A stretch of DNA of 64,000 bases from Erpobdella octoculata (Eukaryota; Annelida; Clitellata; Hirudinida; Erpobdellidae), in contig OZ022247.1 of NCBI GenBank assembly GCA_963978895.1, forward strand, positions 22,837,871 to 22,901,870, written 5' to 3'. Made by a program: the position numbers and the translations under genes. This document shows, piece by piece, positions 10,501 through 24,051 of the stretch (positions are counted from its first letter, which is position 1; every line of letters begins with the position of its first letter). The notes under the pieces are model-generated. The model had not been told where the DNA came from. It saw only the letters and a program-made list of their open reading frames with translations, and made no database searches.

Positions 10501-13500
10501 TTCCTAAATGAAGACCTGATGATCGGTGAGCAGCTGTACGAGCTGTTCTTCTGTATCGACATTCAGCGACTGGTACTTCAGGTGTCTCTCTGCTTCTGCC
10601 AACCAGTCAAGCAGTTGTCGAGCTTTGCTGTGGAATTCTTCCGCCTGTTGAATAAACATTAATTATGAAGAACAGTCCACGGGTGGAGCGAATGGTTGAA
10701 TGGTTGGTGAAAGAATGAAGCGAGAGTCGCATAACAAGTATGGTGGAAATTATAATATTATAATTAACGGCTCAGTTATCCAGCAGGCCTGTAATACTGC
10801 AAAATGGCTAAGGAGAAAATTGAATAAATTACCTTCTCCAAGGCCACTTTTAACTTCTCCTGCCTGCAGACGCTCAAGTTGCAGACGCGATCCCACTTGG
10901 CAGTCATGTCCACCAGCTTCGACTGGACTGACGAGTCGTCCGATGACGTCATCAGCAGCTGCTTAGCTGACTCCCGTACGGCAGCTACCGAAGAAGTTTT
11001 CTTCATCAGCTCTTTCTGGAATGCCTGATAGCAGAACGAATCGATGGATGGATTAATTGATTGATGAATGAACGAATGAAAAATTATAATAAAAAAAAAA
11101 ACTACAACACTACTAGATGTTATTGTTGTCATAACAACGGGAGGTCAAACGACCCGACCGACCTTATGGTGTTCGACGAGCATGCTGACAGTGTCGATGT
11201 CACCGTGGACGGGCGCGTTTTCGTTCAGGTTGGGTTCAGCTTTGTACAGCCAATCAAGAAGCACCTGCACTGCTTCTTTGAACCTGCCCGCCACAAGAAG
11301 GCCGTCCTCAAGTTGTTTTTGTCTGAATATTTCAATCAGATTATTCAATCAATGATTATATTAATCGAGTAATCACAGAGCAAGTAATAAAACATATTTT
11401 GTAACAAAGCTGAAACTACGACCAATCAAAATCTAACTACCAAATTCGAAGTAGCTGCCAAGCTAAATCAGTCGATTATTCCGGCAAGCCAAATAAAAAA
11501 AAGAAACAGCTTACCTGTCCACTGCCTTCCCGCACACGGTCAGCCACAAGCCCTTCAACTTGAGCATCATCTCGTGGAGTTTCGAAGCGCCGACAGCATC
11601 GCAGGTCAGGTTGGCCTTGTCCTTGAGGCCACGACCCGTGCGCATGACCGAGTCGAGAGTCGGTTGTTTCGAGCCGAGAGTTCTTTGGAGGTCCTTGTGC
11701 TTGTCCATCTCGGTCTTTAGAAGTTCTATTTCGCAGCTGACGTCGTCGGTGTCCATCTTTGAATCGAGTTCTGCCAGCCAATCGTAGAGGTTCTGGATAA
11801 AAAACGAATTTAAAGCTATCGAATGTGTCCATGATGATGATGATGATTTATGATGATGATTGATGATGATTTATGATGATGATTTTGATTTATGATGATG
11901 ATGATTACCTTCCAAGCATCAAAAAACAGCTTGGTCTCTTTGTAACCGTTGTCCAACTGTCGTGTCCTGTCGGCACACCTTTGTTAAAAAAATCATTTCA
12001 ATTCTTTTCAAATGTATCATCTCATCAGATAAATATTTTTTAATACAAAATAAATAAAAATATTAAAAATTCGGTTTATTATTATTATACTGACATTATT
12101 ATTATTATTATGATTATCATCATTAGTAGATTAAATCTGATTAAACCATAAAAACTCACTTTGACAGCAGCTTTTCCCACCTCTTGCCCTGATTGGCCGT
12201 TAAATTTTTAATAAGGGCGTGGTCCTGGCGACTCCCCGGGTACTTAAGGTTCAGCTGGGCAGCTTCAAGTTCGTGAATGATGTGGCGACGGGAGTTGATC
12301 TCTTGCTGGAGGTTCTGAAGCAGCCGAAAACTTGTGTAAGCCGATTTAAAATCATTCAGCAGATGGGTTAATTAATCGGTTGAATAACCTACCTTGTGTT
12401 GTTCCATTTGTTCCAGTAGAGTGTCCATGTGCCTGCTAACTGGCTTCAGGTTCGAGAAAGTTCTCTCCGTACTTGACAGCCAGGCCATGGTGGAGTTCAA
12501 AAGGTCGTGGTAGTTGTTGACCTGTACAGTATAAGATAGAAGTGATGATACTGGTATAAAAGCTACAGGTGTATTGCAACAGATAGCTTTGAAGCATGTC
12601 TGATCTCAATAGGTAGACATATGCGGTTTAGAATAAATGATGCAATTGCAATCGATCAAGGCGGCATAACGAAATGTGATCAAGGCGGCATAACGAAATG
12701 TGATCAAGGCGGCATAACGAAATGTGATCAAGGCGGCATAACGAAATGTGATCAAGGCGGCATAACGAAATGTGATCAAGGTGGCATAACGAAATGTGAT
12801 CAAGGCGGCATAACGAAACGTGATCAAGGCGGCATAACGAAACGAACCTGTCCCGAAGCATCTTGTATTCTACTCCTCCTCTCTCCCGTCTTATCCTCGA
12901 TGGCTTCCCACCTCTTGGAAATGTCGTCCAAAGTAATCCTCAACTTCCTGCTGAGTGCCGGAGGGCAGTGCTTGCAGAAGTGACCTCCGGCAGTGAGAAC
13001 GTTCTTCAGAAGGTCGCCTGTCACTTTCGTCTCTTCGATGAAGTTCTGTGGTGATTTTTATGAGTATGTATATAATCTCTACCCAACAATATACATTTAC
13101 ATGACTGCATGCTATGAAGAGGCGCTATACAAATGTTCTATACATTACATTACATTACATTACATTACACTTCCAACCATCCATCCATACGTTGTAACCA
13201 TATTTTCATTCGCTTACATCCAGCTGTTCTTCTTGATTCTTGATGGACTGCGGGAGCAATCCCACCGATTGCGACCCGCTCAACCTCAACTCCAGCTTCG
13301 AAATGTTCGATTGGACGGCTTCCAGGTTGTCGTAGAAACCTTTAACCTGGATGAATGATAACCACGACAACATGAACGACGATTAATTAATTTGAGACTC
13401 CGACCGGCACCGGAAAAACTTTTACCTCTCCCAGTGCTCGCTCCGTCATCTCCAGACGATCTTTGGCTTTCTTCTCGACGTCCTTGAACTTCAACTCGTG

Positions 13501-16500
13501 GTCGTCGACCTGTTTGTGGAAAGTTCCGGAAATGTCCTCGAATGCTTTTTCTGTGAGCTTGGTCCTGATTTCTTCCAGGTGTTCGTGATGTGTCATCAAA
13601 TCCCTCAAGAGACTCTGATTGTTTCGAAACATAAGAAAACTTTATAATCAGCCATCCTATAATTTATCATACAATAAATCAGCCATGAACATTGAAAACA
13701 AATTCACCTTGACATTAGAGATATCTGCTTCTATGACCTTGGCCAAGTCATAAATGATGCAAGGTCGATCCAAGATGGCAGACGACCTCTCCAGCCAGGA
13801 GCCGAGGTCGTCCAGAGAGCTTTGAACCTCACCAAGATTCAGCAATGCTCTTTTCAGTTCACCCTAAGTTAGAAGATTCAAACATTCTACTTCCAACATC
13901 ATCACCACCACCACAACTATCATCATCATCCTCATCAACACCACCATCACGATCATCATCACCACAACCATCATCACCATCATCATCACTACCACTATCA
14001 TCGTCTCATCGTCATCATCATCACCATCATCACCACCACCACCACCATCATCATCACCACCATCATCATCACCACCATCATCCTCACCACCATCATCATC
14101 ACCGCCATCATCATCATCATCATCATCACCATCACCACCGCCAACTGACCTTTCTATCCGAGACAACTTCGAGAATTCTTATCCACCTTCGATTGGCATT
14201 GGTCATCGGCTCGGTGATGATATCCGCACCTTCCCTCGGCGAGGTAGGCATCGTTGAAGAGAGCAGCTGATTGGAGAGACTGTTCAGGTGCGAGACCACC
14301 TGGTATTTCGGCTGAATTTCTTCGTCAAGGTTCTGAAAAGCAAATCATTTATTAAAAATTGTAAAAATCTTAAATCGACTTGAGATTCTTCAAGAAAATT
14401 TTGTCGCTAATTTTTGTCCAACGTTTAATTAATACAATAATAATTCAAATAATAATCTAATATTTAAATTATATTTGAGTTAATAATAATAATAATAATA
14501 GCCAACCTTGATGATATCAATCTGCCACTTGATCGTGAGAGAATCGGTCGGTGTTGGACCGAGATCCACGAATGCCGTTTCGATCTTCTGCAACCACACC
14601 AGGAAGTTCTTGAAGAACCAACGAAAACAAAAACTTCTTTTAAATTTTAGTCAAGTAAAAATAAGTTCACTAAAGAAAAATATTTAACTTAGAAAAAACA
14701 CAGAAAGACAGCAATGTCGATCGATTATACAAAAAAAAATATATATATATATAAATAATTTCAGTGACCTGCATCTCATCGTGGAACTTGGTAGCCCGAT
14801 CCATACTGACCCCCAGCAGCTGTGCCTTCTCTACAGTGGCGTTCTGCACGCTCCTCATCGTCGTCTCTAAACTCTGAATAGACTCTTCCAGCTCTGGTCG
14901 TGGACCTCCAGCTCGCTCTTGCAGGACGGCCGATAATTCCTTCAGAGATTCGAGCTCGGTCGAAATGGCATCGAGCTCTGCTTCGACATCTCTGTGAGCT
15001 GCTATCTTACCCGCAATAACTAACGGATCCAAAGAGCCCTTCCTCAAGCTCTCGCTTTCTTCTTTTTCCGTCGCCAGAGACAACTCCTGGAGGGCGGAGT
15101 TCAGCGACAAGTGACAGTCCCAGAAGGAACGTGATTGGTCGACAAGAGAGACAAGAACCGTCTTCCTGTGATTGACATCTGATGAAGCCTCTTCCAGTTG
15201 GTAGGACACAGACTCGAGGCGGTTGTTTAATTCTATCAGGAATGTTGAAAGCATTGTCATCATTATAATTTCTATGAAATGAAATGAAAATTTGACAATA
15301 TTTAATGTGTCGTTAATCAATAGTTAGACTTCTAGGCCACAGATTTTAATATAACTTCTAATAGAACTTTTAATATAATTTCTAATATAACTTTTAATAT
15401 AACTTCTAATATAACTTTTAATATAATTTCTAATATAACTTTTAATATAACTTCTAATATAACTTTTAATAAAATTTCTAATATAACATAACAAATAAAA
15501 ACATATTAATGCCAAGTAACAATATAGAAGAAAATAAAGTGAAACTGACCCATGTTTTCCGGAGTCAGACTGAACCCGGCCAGTTGGAATTCCCTCTCGA
15601 AACCACCGAGCATGGTCTTTAATTCCTTGACCTCTTCAGTCATGTTTCGACACTCAGCCACCTGATCCAAGATGGCTTCTGGAAACACCGAGACTGGTCC
15701 CAACTGGTTGAACCTTTCCTGGAAGTAGGTCAGCGCCTTCTCCAATCGACGCAGTCTGTCTTCGAACTGGAAAATAAAATTTATTTTTGGAACACAAAAT
15801 ATCTGAAATAACATAATATTAAATAAATAAATAAAAAGAAAATAAAAAACAAACAAATAAATGAGTAAATAAATAACTTCATTTCTCAACTAACTTCATG
15901 TTTTGCCTCGATCTTGTCATCCAACTTCTGAAAGAGCACGTCCAGGTCCGAGGACAACTTGACGAAATGACTCGTGTCCTCGCGTACCACCTCGTCCAAC
16001 TTCTCCACCCGATCGAGCGGGACAACCCTCGAAAGTTCTGACAATGTCCTCGTCAGCTGGTCCAGGACGGGACGCTGCTGTGCCAGGTGCGACTGCAATC
16101 TCTGGAGAAAAAAAACGAAAATAACGTAGCTGAAGCAAGCATTTATATATATATAAATACAAATATAAATAAATATATATATATATATATATATTTCACT
16201 GATATTTAGCACACGCCTTTTCCAAGACAAGCCTTGCTCAAGGCAAGAGAGGGAGGGTCCTTGCAAAGGCAGCCATTTATAGGCGCCTACCCCTTTAGCA
16301 ATGCGAGTGATCTCCTTGCTTAAGGGAGTTACGCTGGTGACGCCGATGAAGCTGGAACTGCCGACCTAACGATCGACAGGTGAACGCTCTACCACTCTGC
16401 AACCAGCACCTCCACAATCTTGAAAATTCAGTAGCATAATAGAGGGCTGCTCGATGAAAAAAGTTTCAACTTTCTCAAGAAAAATGACACGCACCTGGTA

Positions 16501-19500
16501 TGTCTCATCGTTCAGCTCGTCTCCAGTTTCGACGGGATCGACCGACACCAGAACGTCCAACTGCTTCTGGAAGTCCTGGAAGAAGACCAGCAGGGCCTTT
16601 TGCATGTCTCGGAAGTCTCGGGTCAACTCGCTGCCTCGTTCGAGCCTCACGACCGAGTCCGATGCCTTGCGCGAGATGTCCTCCATTTTCTTTTGGAGTT
16701 CTTCACTCTGTTACAGTCACGACCGTTTAACGAATCAACAATAGAAGTAATGATGATGATGATTGCAAAAGATTCGCTGTGGTTACTTTATTAGTGAGGT
16801 AACTAATAATAAGAAAAATTAAAAAAAAATTGACTACTGTAGTCTCAAAACTACGCCACAAACCTTGTGAGGAAGATCGGATTCCTCGCTGAAAGACGAC
16901 GACCTCGACATGGCTCTGACCTTCGACCCGAGCTCTTTCACTTTCTTCCTCAGACTGTCCGCTTCCTCTGCAAGGTTCTTCTGCCTCTCCAGCTTCCGCC
17001 TTGTCAACGTGGGACTTACGTCGTCCGAGATGAGCTCGACGATCGGCTCCCCGTCGGCCGCCAGCTTCTTTTCCAGTTCTTTGGCTTCGTCCAGCAGATT
17101 TTCCACATCGTTTTGAAGCTAATCGTAAAAACAGATTTTTATTCATATATCATAAAACACATCAAATATATCAAATTAATTATATATATTAAAATTAGTC
17201 ATATATCATAAACACATAAAATAATATATCAAATTAGTTTTATATGTTAATCTTAATCAGGTCTAAAATAAAATAATACAAAACTACTTCATAGCAACCT
17301 CTGAAGATCTTTGTTTCTGCACTTTGACCTTCTCCATAGCAACCTTTGCTTTGTTCGAAACAAGGTCAACGATGGCAGTGTCCTTGGCGATGGCCTCCCT
17401 TATCTCTCTGGCCACTGGACCATCGATCAGCTGAGCCAATAAGAGTCCCTCTTTCTTTAGGTCATCCACTAGACTCTGGCATTCTTGCAGTTTTGGAGCC
17501 AAAGACTGGAGATAGAAAAAAGAATAAAAAATAGAATCCTGCCAAATTCTACTTGAATGAATATCCAGTCTTCCTGACTAAGCCCAACCAAATAACTCAC
17601 CAGCAATCCCTTTTCTGGGTCACCGGTTGGTGATTCGCCATCTTGCACGGCCAGCGTCGCAAGGTCATCCAGGTGAGACTCGATTTTTTCCACTTCCAGC
17701 AGAAGAGACTTGTGGCTTCCGTAGAAATGATCCATCTTCTCCGGAATTTCTTTCATGTCGTCGAGGCAGTGCGTCAACGAGAGAGCCAGGTTGGTGAACC
17801 TTCGTTCCGTGGCTGCTACATCGTCGAGGAGGATCCTGGCTTCTTCGGATTGGTCAGCAATGTGAGCTATTTCATTGGCTTGCTTGATCAGGTGATCTCT
17901 GACTGGCACATGATTGGACACGTCGTCGATGGTTTTCTGATCAGGGTGAATAAACAAAATTTTTTTAAACTTATTAATTTCCTTGAAATAAATTTATTTT
18001 AATATCATAAATTCTAATAAAAATTTTATTATTCTTAAATATTATTAAAATAAACAAACTGCAAAACAAATTTACAATAATTCTCTCCAGGAGCTCTGAT
18101 ACTCCGTGAACGGACTTTACGGAATCCTTGGAGTAGAATTTCGACAGTTTCTTCTCCGTGTTCACCAGCCACGACTCCAAGGTCGTCTTGCTCTCCTCAA
18201 AGTCCAACACCAAGACTTTCAGACTTTCCAAGGCCTCGCGATTCTTACGAGACGTTTCCATGGCCTTGTCCCAAGACTTCTTCAAGCCTTCCATCTGTTC
18301 GGAATCCTTGCAGAGGTTGGCCAGAGAGTCGTAGCTTGCTTTCTGGTTGGCCAGCATTTGATCGAGCAGCTAAAAAAAAAACCAATTAATCCTATTTGAC
18401 TTCTCTTTCACTCCTCCCATCCATCCATTTATTTACCTTCTGAGTCTCAAGCTGCTTCTTGATACCACTCGAATCTACGGCATAAGGCTTCTGTTCATCT
18501 TGCATGACCTTGACCTTAGCCAGCCACGAGGCCATTGACCCGAAGGTCTCGTCCAGCCGTCCGTCCTTCAGTAACGACTCGTCTGCTTTCTTTTGCTTAT
18601 CGGACAGCTGGACGCAAAGGAAGTAGAGAGTGTAACTAAACTGAAGATTCAAAAAAATATTATTATAATGATACAACAGTACCTCGGTCAACAGTTGATT
18701 CCACTGCCTGTTCAACTTGTCGGACAGAGCATCGAGGAGAGCATCTGCAACATCTCGATCACGTGACAACACCGATCCACGTCTCCTAAGTTCTTCGATC
18801 GATTGACGGAGAGGTTCGACTCTCGTTTGGTAGAATTCCTGAAATAACAAAATAAAAAGAATAATAAAACTTTATAGCGAAAATTTCTTCTGCAGAATTA
18901 CAGTCTGTCTGTACTGAATTTCTTCAAGCATGTTCGACTCAACGGAAAAAATATTCTCCAACCCTCAAACCTGGTCAACAACAACAGGCTTACTTACCTC
19001 CAAGTCACTTCCATCTTCGCAATTCTTCAGATCTCTTTCAACCAATGTTATCTTCTCAACCACGTCATCGACATCTCTTTCAAAGTCGTCCACGTCTCTT
19101 GACGTCTTCTTCGACGCGTCCGCTTTGTTTCTGACCAAAGACTCTAAATCATCGAGCTGACCGTCTATGTACCTCAGCGAGGAGTCCAGCTTGTCCGAAT
19201 CCCAGGATTTCCCGCGTAAATCTCGGATGATCTCATTTTCGTTTTGACCGAGAGCGTCCACTTTCGTTTTCATCGACGGCAAGATTTCCTTGAGTATTTT
19301 CTCGTAGTTGACGAGTTTCGCTTCCGGAGACGAGTCGTCATTGACGACGTCATCGCGAAGTCTGGAAAGGTCGGACTGCAACTGGTCTGCTTCCCCCTGT
19401 TCAAAAATTATTCCATCTTACCATTAAGAATTTTTTTTTCAACCAATTTGCAAATTTATTTAAAGTTTTTTATTAAATAAAAAAATAACACAATTCCAAG

Positions 19501-22500
19501 TTTCTTACTTGAAGCGACTGCAAGCTCGAGGACAGCGACCTCAGCCGAGAAATCTCGTCGGTCACCTCCCTCAACAGGTCCCGGTGCCGATTGGTCGCCT
19601 GCTCGATCGACTCCGCCTCTTCTGGGAGTACTTCTTCAGTTGTGTCGTGGCACAGGTCGGTCAGGGTCATCTTGGCGTCCTTGAGTTGACCTTCAACAAC
19701 CTTCAAGTCCTTTTGCAGGCTCTGTAACCACGACGACCGATCCGTTAAAGTACATCGATATCTCTACGATTTCTTGAAAGAAAAACACTTACAATCAGCT
19801 GCTCCATTTTTTGCTGAGGATCCGGGGGCAGGCCAGGGGGGCGTAAGAACCCGGACGGTGGGGGTCTGATGACTCGTTCGACCTCCAGCATGCTCGACTG
19901 GATTTCGTTTAGTTGGTCGTTCAGCAGTTCCCTGGCTTCCTGTTTCAATTCGAGACGGCTTCTCTCTTTCTCGACATCTGAGTGTTTGTCATTTTTTTTA
20001 ATTCTATATTTATTTATCTGTTTATTATTTGCTTATGTATGTTAATGGAACTCCAATTAGTTTGATTTTGTTTCACATCAACTCATCATACATTAGTTAT
20101 TATTTAGTAACTCGTGGATACTTTTGCGAAGTCGGATACAACTGTGGCAAGACACGTGATGAAATAATAATAATCACTCACTTTCTCTCAGCTGCTCAAC
20201 ATCATCAGCAACACTGGCCACCTCTTCTTCAACGATACGCCTGTCCCTGGTGCACAGATCGGTCAACGAGGCACACCTCTCCCTCAGACAGTCTAAATCG
20301 TCCAATTGGAACCTCTCCACTTCTCTGAGCAGAGCTTCAAACTCGTCTCTCTTCGATGCGACTTCTCCGGCATCGCGTTCCGGGGACGCCACCGTCCATG
20401 ACGCCTTGTCCACCAGGAGTCGCAGTTTGGCCTTGACCCTGGAGGTTTCAGACATGTAGGCGTCAGAAGCTCTAGAGGCTGTCAGCAAGTTTTCCATAGC
20501 TGCAGATGCCTGTCGACGTAGCTTTTCGTAGTTTTCCGCTAACTTTTCCAAGCGTTGCTTGCCCTGAGCCCTCGAGGCAGGGGATGATGATTCGTCTACG
20601 AGCGACCCGTATTTTTCTAGGTCGAGTTCAAATTCATGCTGGCGTGATGCCAGTTCATCTACGAGGCTCTGAAAAAAAATCAACTTTCTTTAACCTGCAT
20701 ATATGTCTCTTCTCTTCCAACCAATCAATCACTGACCGATTAATTCACTTTGCTACTAACTCGACCAAGCAATCGTGCAAGTAATCCATCACACGTAAGA
20801 AAAATCATCAAAATAATAATTCAACCAATCAACTCATCCACTTGATCTTCAACCCAACCATCCATCGACCAATCAAATTCACCTGACACTCAGACAACTG
20901 ATCGGTGAGCATTTCCCTGCGACAGGAGATGGAGGACACAACTTCAAGAGTGTTTTCGTGTTTAATGATCCAATCTTCTCCACGGGTCAGGAACGACTTG
21001 AGATTGTGCGCGCCTTTCTTCAGGTCGTCCAACTCATCGAGACGGCTCTCTGGTGATGAAACATAAAATATACATTTAAAAACTAAATTAACATCTTTCT
21101 TATTTTGGCAAGACACCAACGATCGACACCCCATTGAATACGGTCACCCTACCGCCCCGAGACTAAATAAACAAGGCACCCACCCAGATCTGCTCTGATT
21201 TGATCCATCTTTAATTTCAAATCTTTTTCTTGCGATTGGAGGTCCGCAGTCGCCGTAGCTGGAGGAGAGTCTGGCCAGTATTCTTCCTGACCTAGCGACT
21301 GACAGATCATGTGATCGATACGACCCAGTTTCTCGAGATCTGGGTGGGCAGAAGTCAGGACTGCCAGCATCTTCTGAAAGATATTTCAATGATTAAAAAA
21401 AATAATATTATTTTTTAATATTTAAAAATTATTCTATTGAAAAAAAAACAACTTAAAATGAGTCAGCTTTACCTTTGCAATGCTACTCTGCTCTTCCAGC
21501 CAATGAACATTCAGGTTATCTGGATTGGGCAGCTCCTCGACTTGTTTGGCGAGTGAATCGATCCTATCGTTGATCGATTCGTAGAGACTGTCTCTGTTGT
21601 TCTTGAGGTCGATTGCATTTTGAAGACGAGACTCCAGGTCAACCAGCAGTGGAGAGAGACGATCTTTTGACTGCTTGGCCTTGTTCAGACCAGACCGAAC
21701 CTTGTGAACTGCTTTGCGATTGGCCGGGTCGCTTTCGAGGTCGCATGCCAACTGGTCGCCGAGTTGAAAGAAATCCTTCAGACTGTCTTGATTAGAAGAA
21801 AGTTCTTCTTTCAAAAGCTTCACCTGCTGCAGCTGGTTGTTAAGCACGTTGATGTCACTAGATACGGGAACGAGCAAAGAGGCCATCTTGGACTTGGTGT
21901 CAAGCCAAGCAAGAAACTTTTCTTGGGCCACCTCGAAGTCCGAAACGCTCGAGACTCTTCCATCTTTCGACGGATCCTGCTGATCTTTCGAGGTCGTCGG
22001 CAGAGAGAGCTTGACCTTCAACCTTTCAAATTTCTCCTCTGAGAGGTCAAAGTTTGATGATTAAATTGCAGCCGATATATGTAAGAAAAAACTCTTCTCA
22101 AGAAGAAAACTCACCCAGGACATTGAACTCTTCCACGATTCTGTCGTGACCTTGAATGTTTTGTTTGCCCTTCAACAAGATCTGATGTGTCCTTGACCTG
22201 AGATGACCTAATTGCTCGTCTTTCTGATGAACGGATTCTTTCATTCCCTGCAAAGAACATAATAAACTCTATAAACAAAAAATATAATGCAAACATCTGT
22301 TCCTGGTCCTTTAGCATTCTCATCCTTTTAGCCACACCTACTAGTCCCACACAATCATTATCATAACCACCAGCACCAAATCACCGACAACCAACCTCGA
22401 GTATTGTTTGGACGTCCTCGCTGTCTGCATCGTGACCGACACTGGCGGAATTATCGCCTCTTTCGAGCAGCGAATCCAGGTCGGTCGAAGTCTCCCCCAG

Positions 22501-23987
22501 CCAATCGTCGTAGGACTTTATTTGCTCCGACAACTGGGTCAGATCGGAGAGGGTGGCCTGAAGTTCCATCTGGCGATCTGCTAAGATCTCGGAAAACCTG
22601 TCGTGCTTGGCATTGATGGTATTCAACTGCTGGTGGTTGTCCGAAAGATCTGATGAAAGAACATTGATGGATGAACGAATGAATGAATGAATGAATAAAC
22701 GAATGAATGAATAGATAACTGTTCAATACAAGGAGATTCAAATAAAGCATAAACACTCTGTAACATTTAATTATGCTAAACCAAAATTTATAAAAAAAAA
22801 ACTAAACATACAACAGCATATAAATCCACAATAAATATTAACTTTCAACGGGCACTCACTTTCAACGTGGAAGAGATTGTCCACGGAGTTCGGTTTGCTG
22901 CTGACTCCGCTCGACTCGCTGGAAGCAGCATGAGGAGGCAGCTGTCCCTCGTTCTCTCCAGTACTGCTGACACGTTGTCGCTGCTGCTGTTGTTGAGATT
23001 CTGAAATCAGCAACATTGAGAATGAAATTAGCAACACACTCGAACGTGATAACTACGACTTTAGCGATCGTTTAAATCAATCGCAATGGCTGTGCACGAT
23101 CTACTTACTCTTGGATGGAGGATAGAATACGGAGTGCATGTTGTTCATCTCCAGCAGCTTTGGAGTTTCCCTGTCGAACATCTCCAGCAGTGGCTGGATT
23201 GAAGAAAAATTAAATCTTATTGGACGACCTCCGTGGCTGCAATCCTCGTGATTGGCCGCAAGAAACTTGTGTGCAAACATATTGAAGTGCATATTGACGC
23301 ACATACAAAAAGGATGTTATAATGCAGCTGCGATTTCATCATTATTACTTAATGTAGTGTGATTGACATATGTTGTTATGAACTGTTTAATAACAATAAA
23401 AACAATAATAATAAAAAAATTACAATAATATAAAAAAAATAATAATAATACAAAAAGTATTCTAATCCACCTCCAACTCAGCCATTTGTTCATTCACAAT
23501 TCCAACATCCAATGCCACAGGCTGCAGAGCGACAATCTGCTTTTCAATTTCCGTCAGCCAATCGGAAGCTTCTTCCATTTTCGTCTTCAGAAGTGCCTCC
23601 TTTTCTTCTCTTTCTTTCATTTTCTCGTTCTTTCTGTCCAAAGCTTCCTTCAGCTCCGCCCAGTTGGCTTCGGCACTCCGTAGCGGCTCGGTGACGGCCT
23701 CGTGTCCGGTGGTGACCAGCGGGGTCAACTCTCCGGGAAGGTGGATGAACGTTGCCGAAAGTCTCCTCTGATTCGTCAACTCTCTAACCAATGACTTGCA
23801 CTGGACGAGGTAGGCCAACAGATCGTTGGATTCGTTCGAGATGCTCTGAGTCTGAAATAATAGATGGCAAAGAACACATTGACCATGGATGTATGATCGG
23901 AGTTATTGCTTAATTATTTGTTAATTTGACAACATGGATATATATATATATATATAATATATATATATATCCATGTTGTACATATGC

Positions 23988-24051
<64 letters not shown>

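Noticed and set aside
12621..12983. Repeated GGITKCDQ peptide frame
   Set aside because: The 24-bp intronic minisatellite is a multiple of 3 and keeps frames open on both strands; it lies between phase-matched splice sites.
13845..14270. Plus-strand His-rich frame (His run of ~25)
   Set aside because: Translation of the CAT/CAC microsatellite antisense to exon 14150-14332; no independent support.
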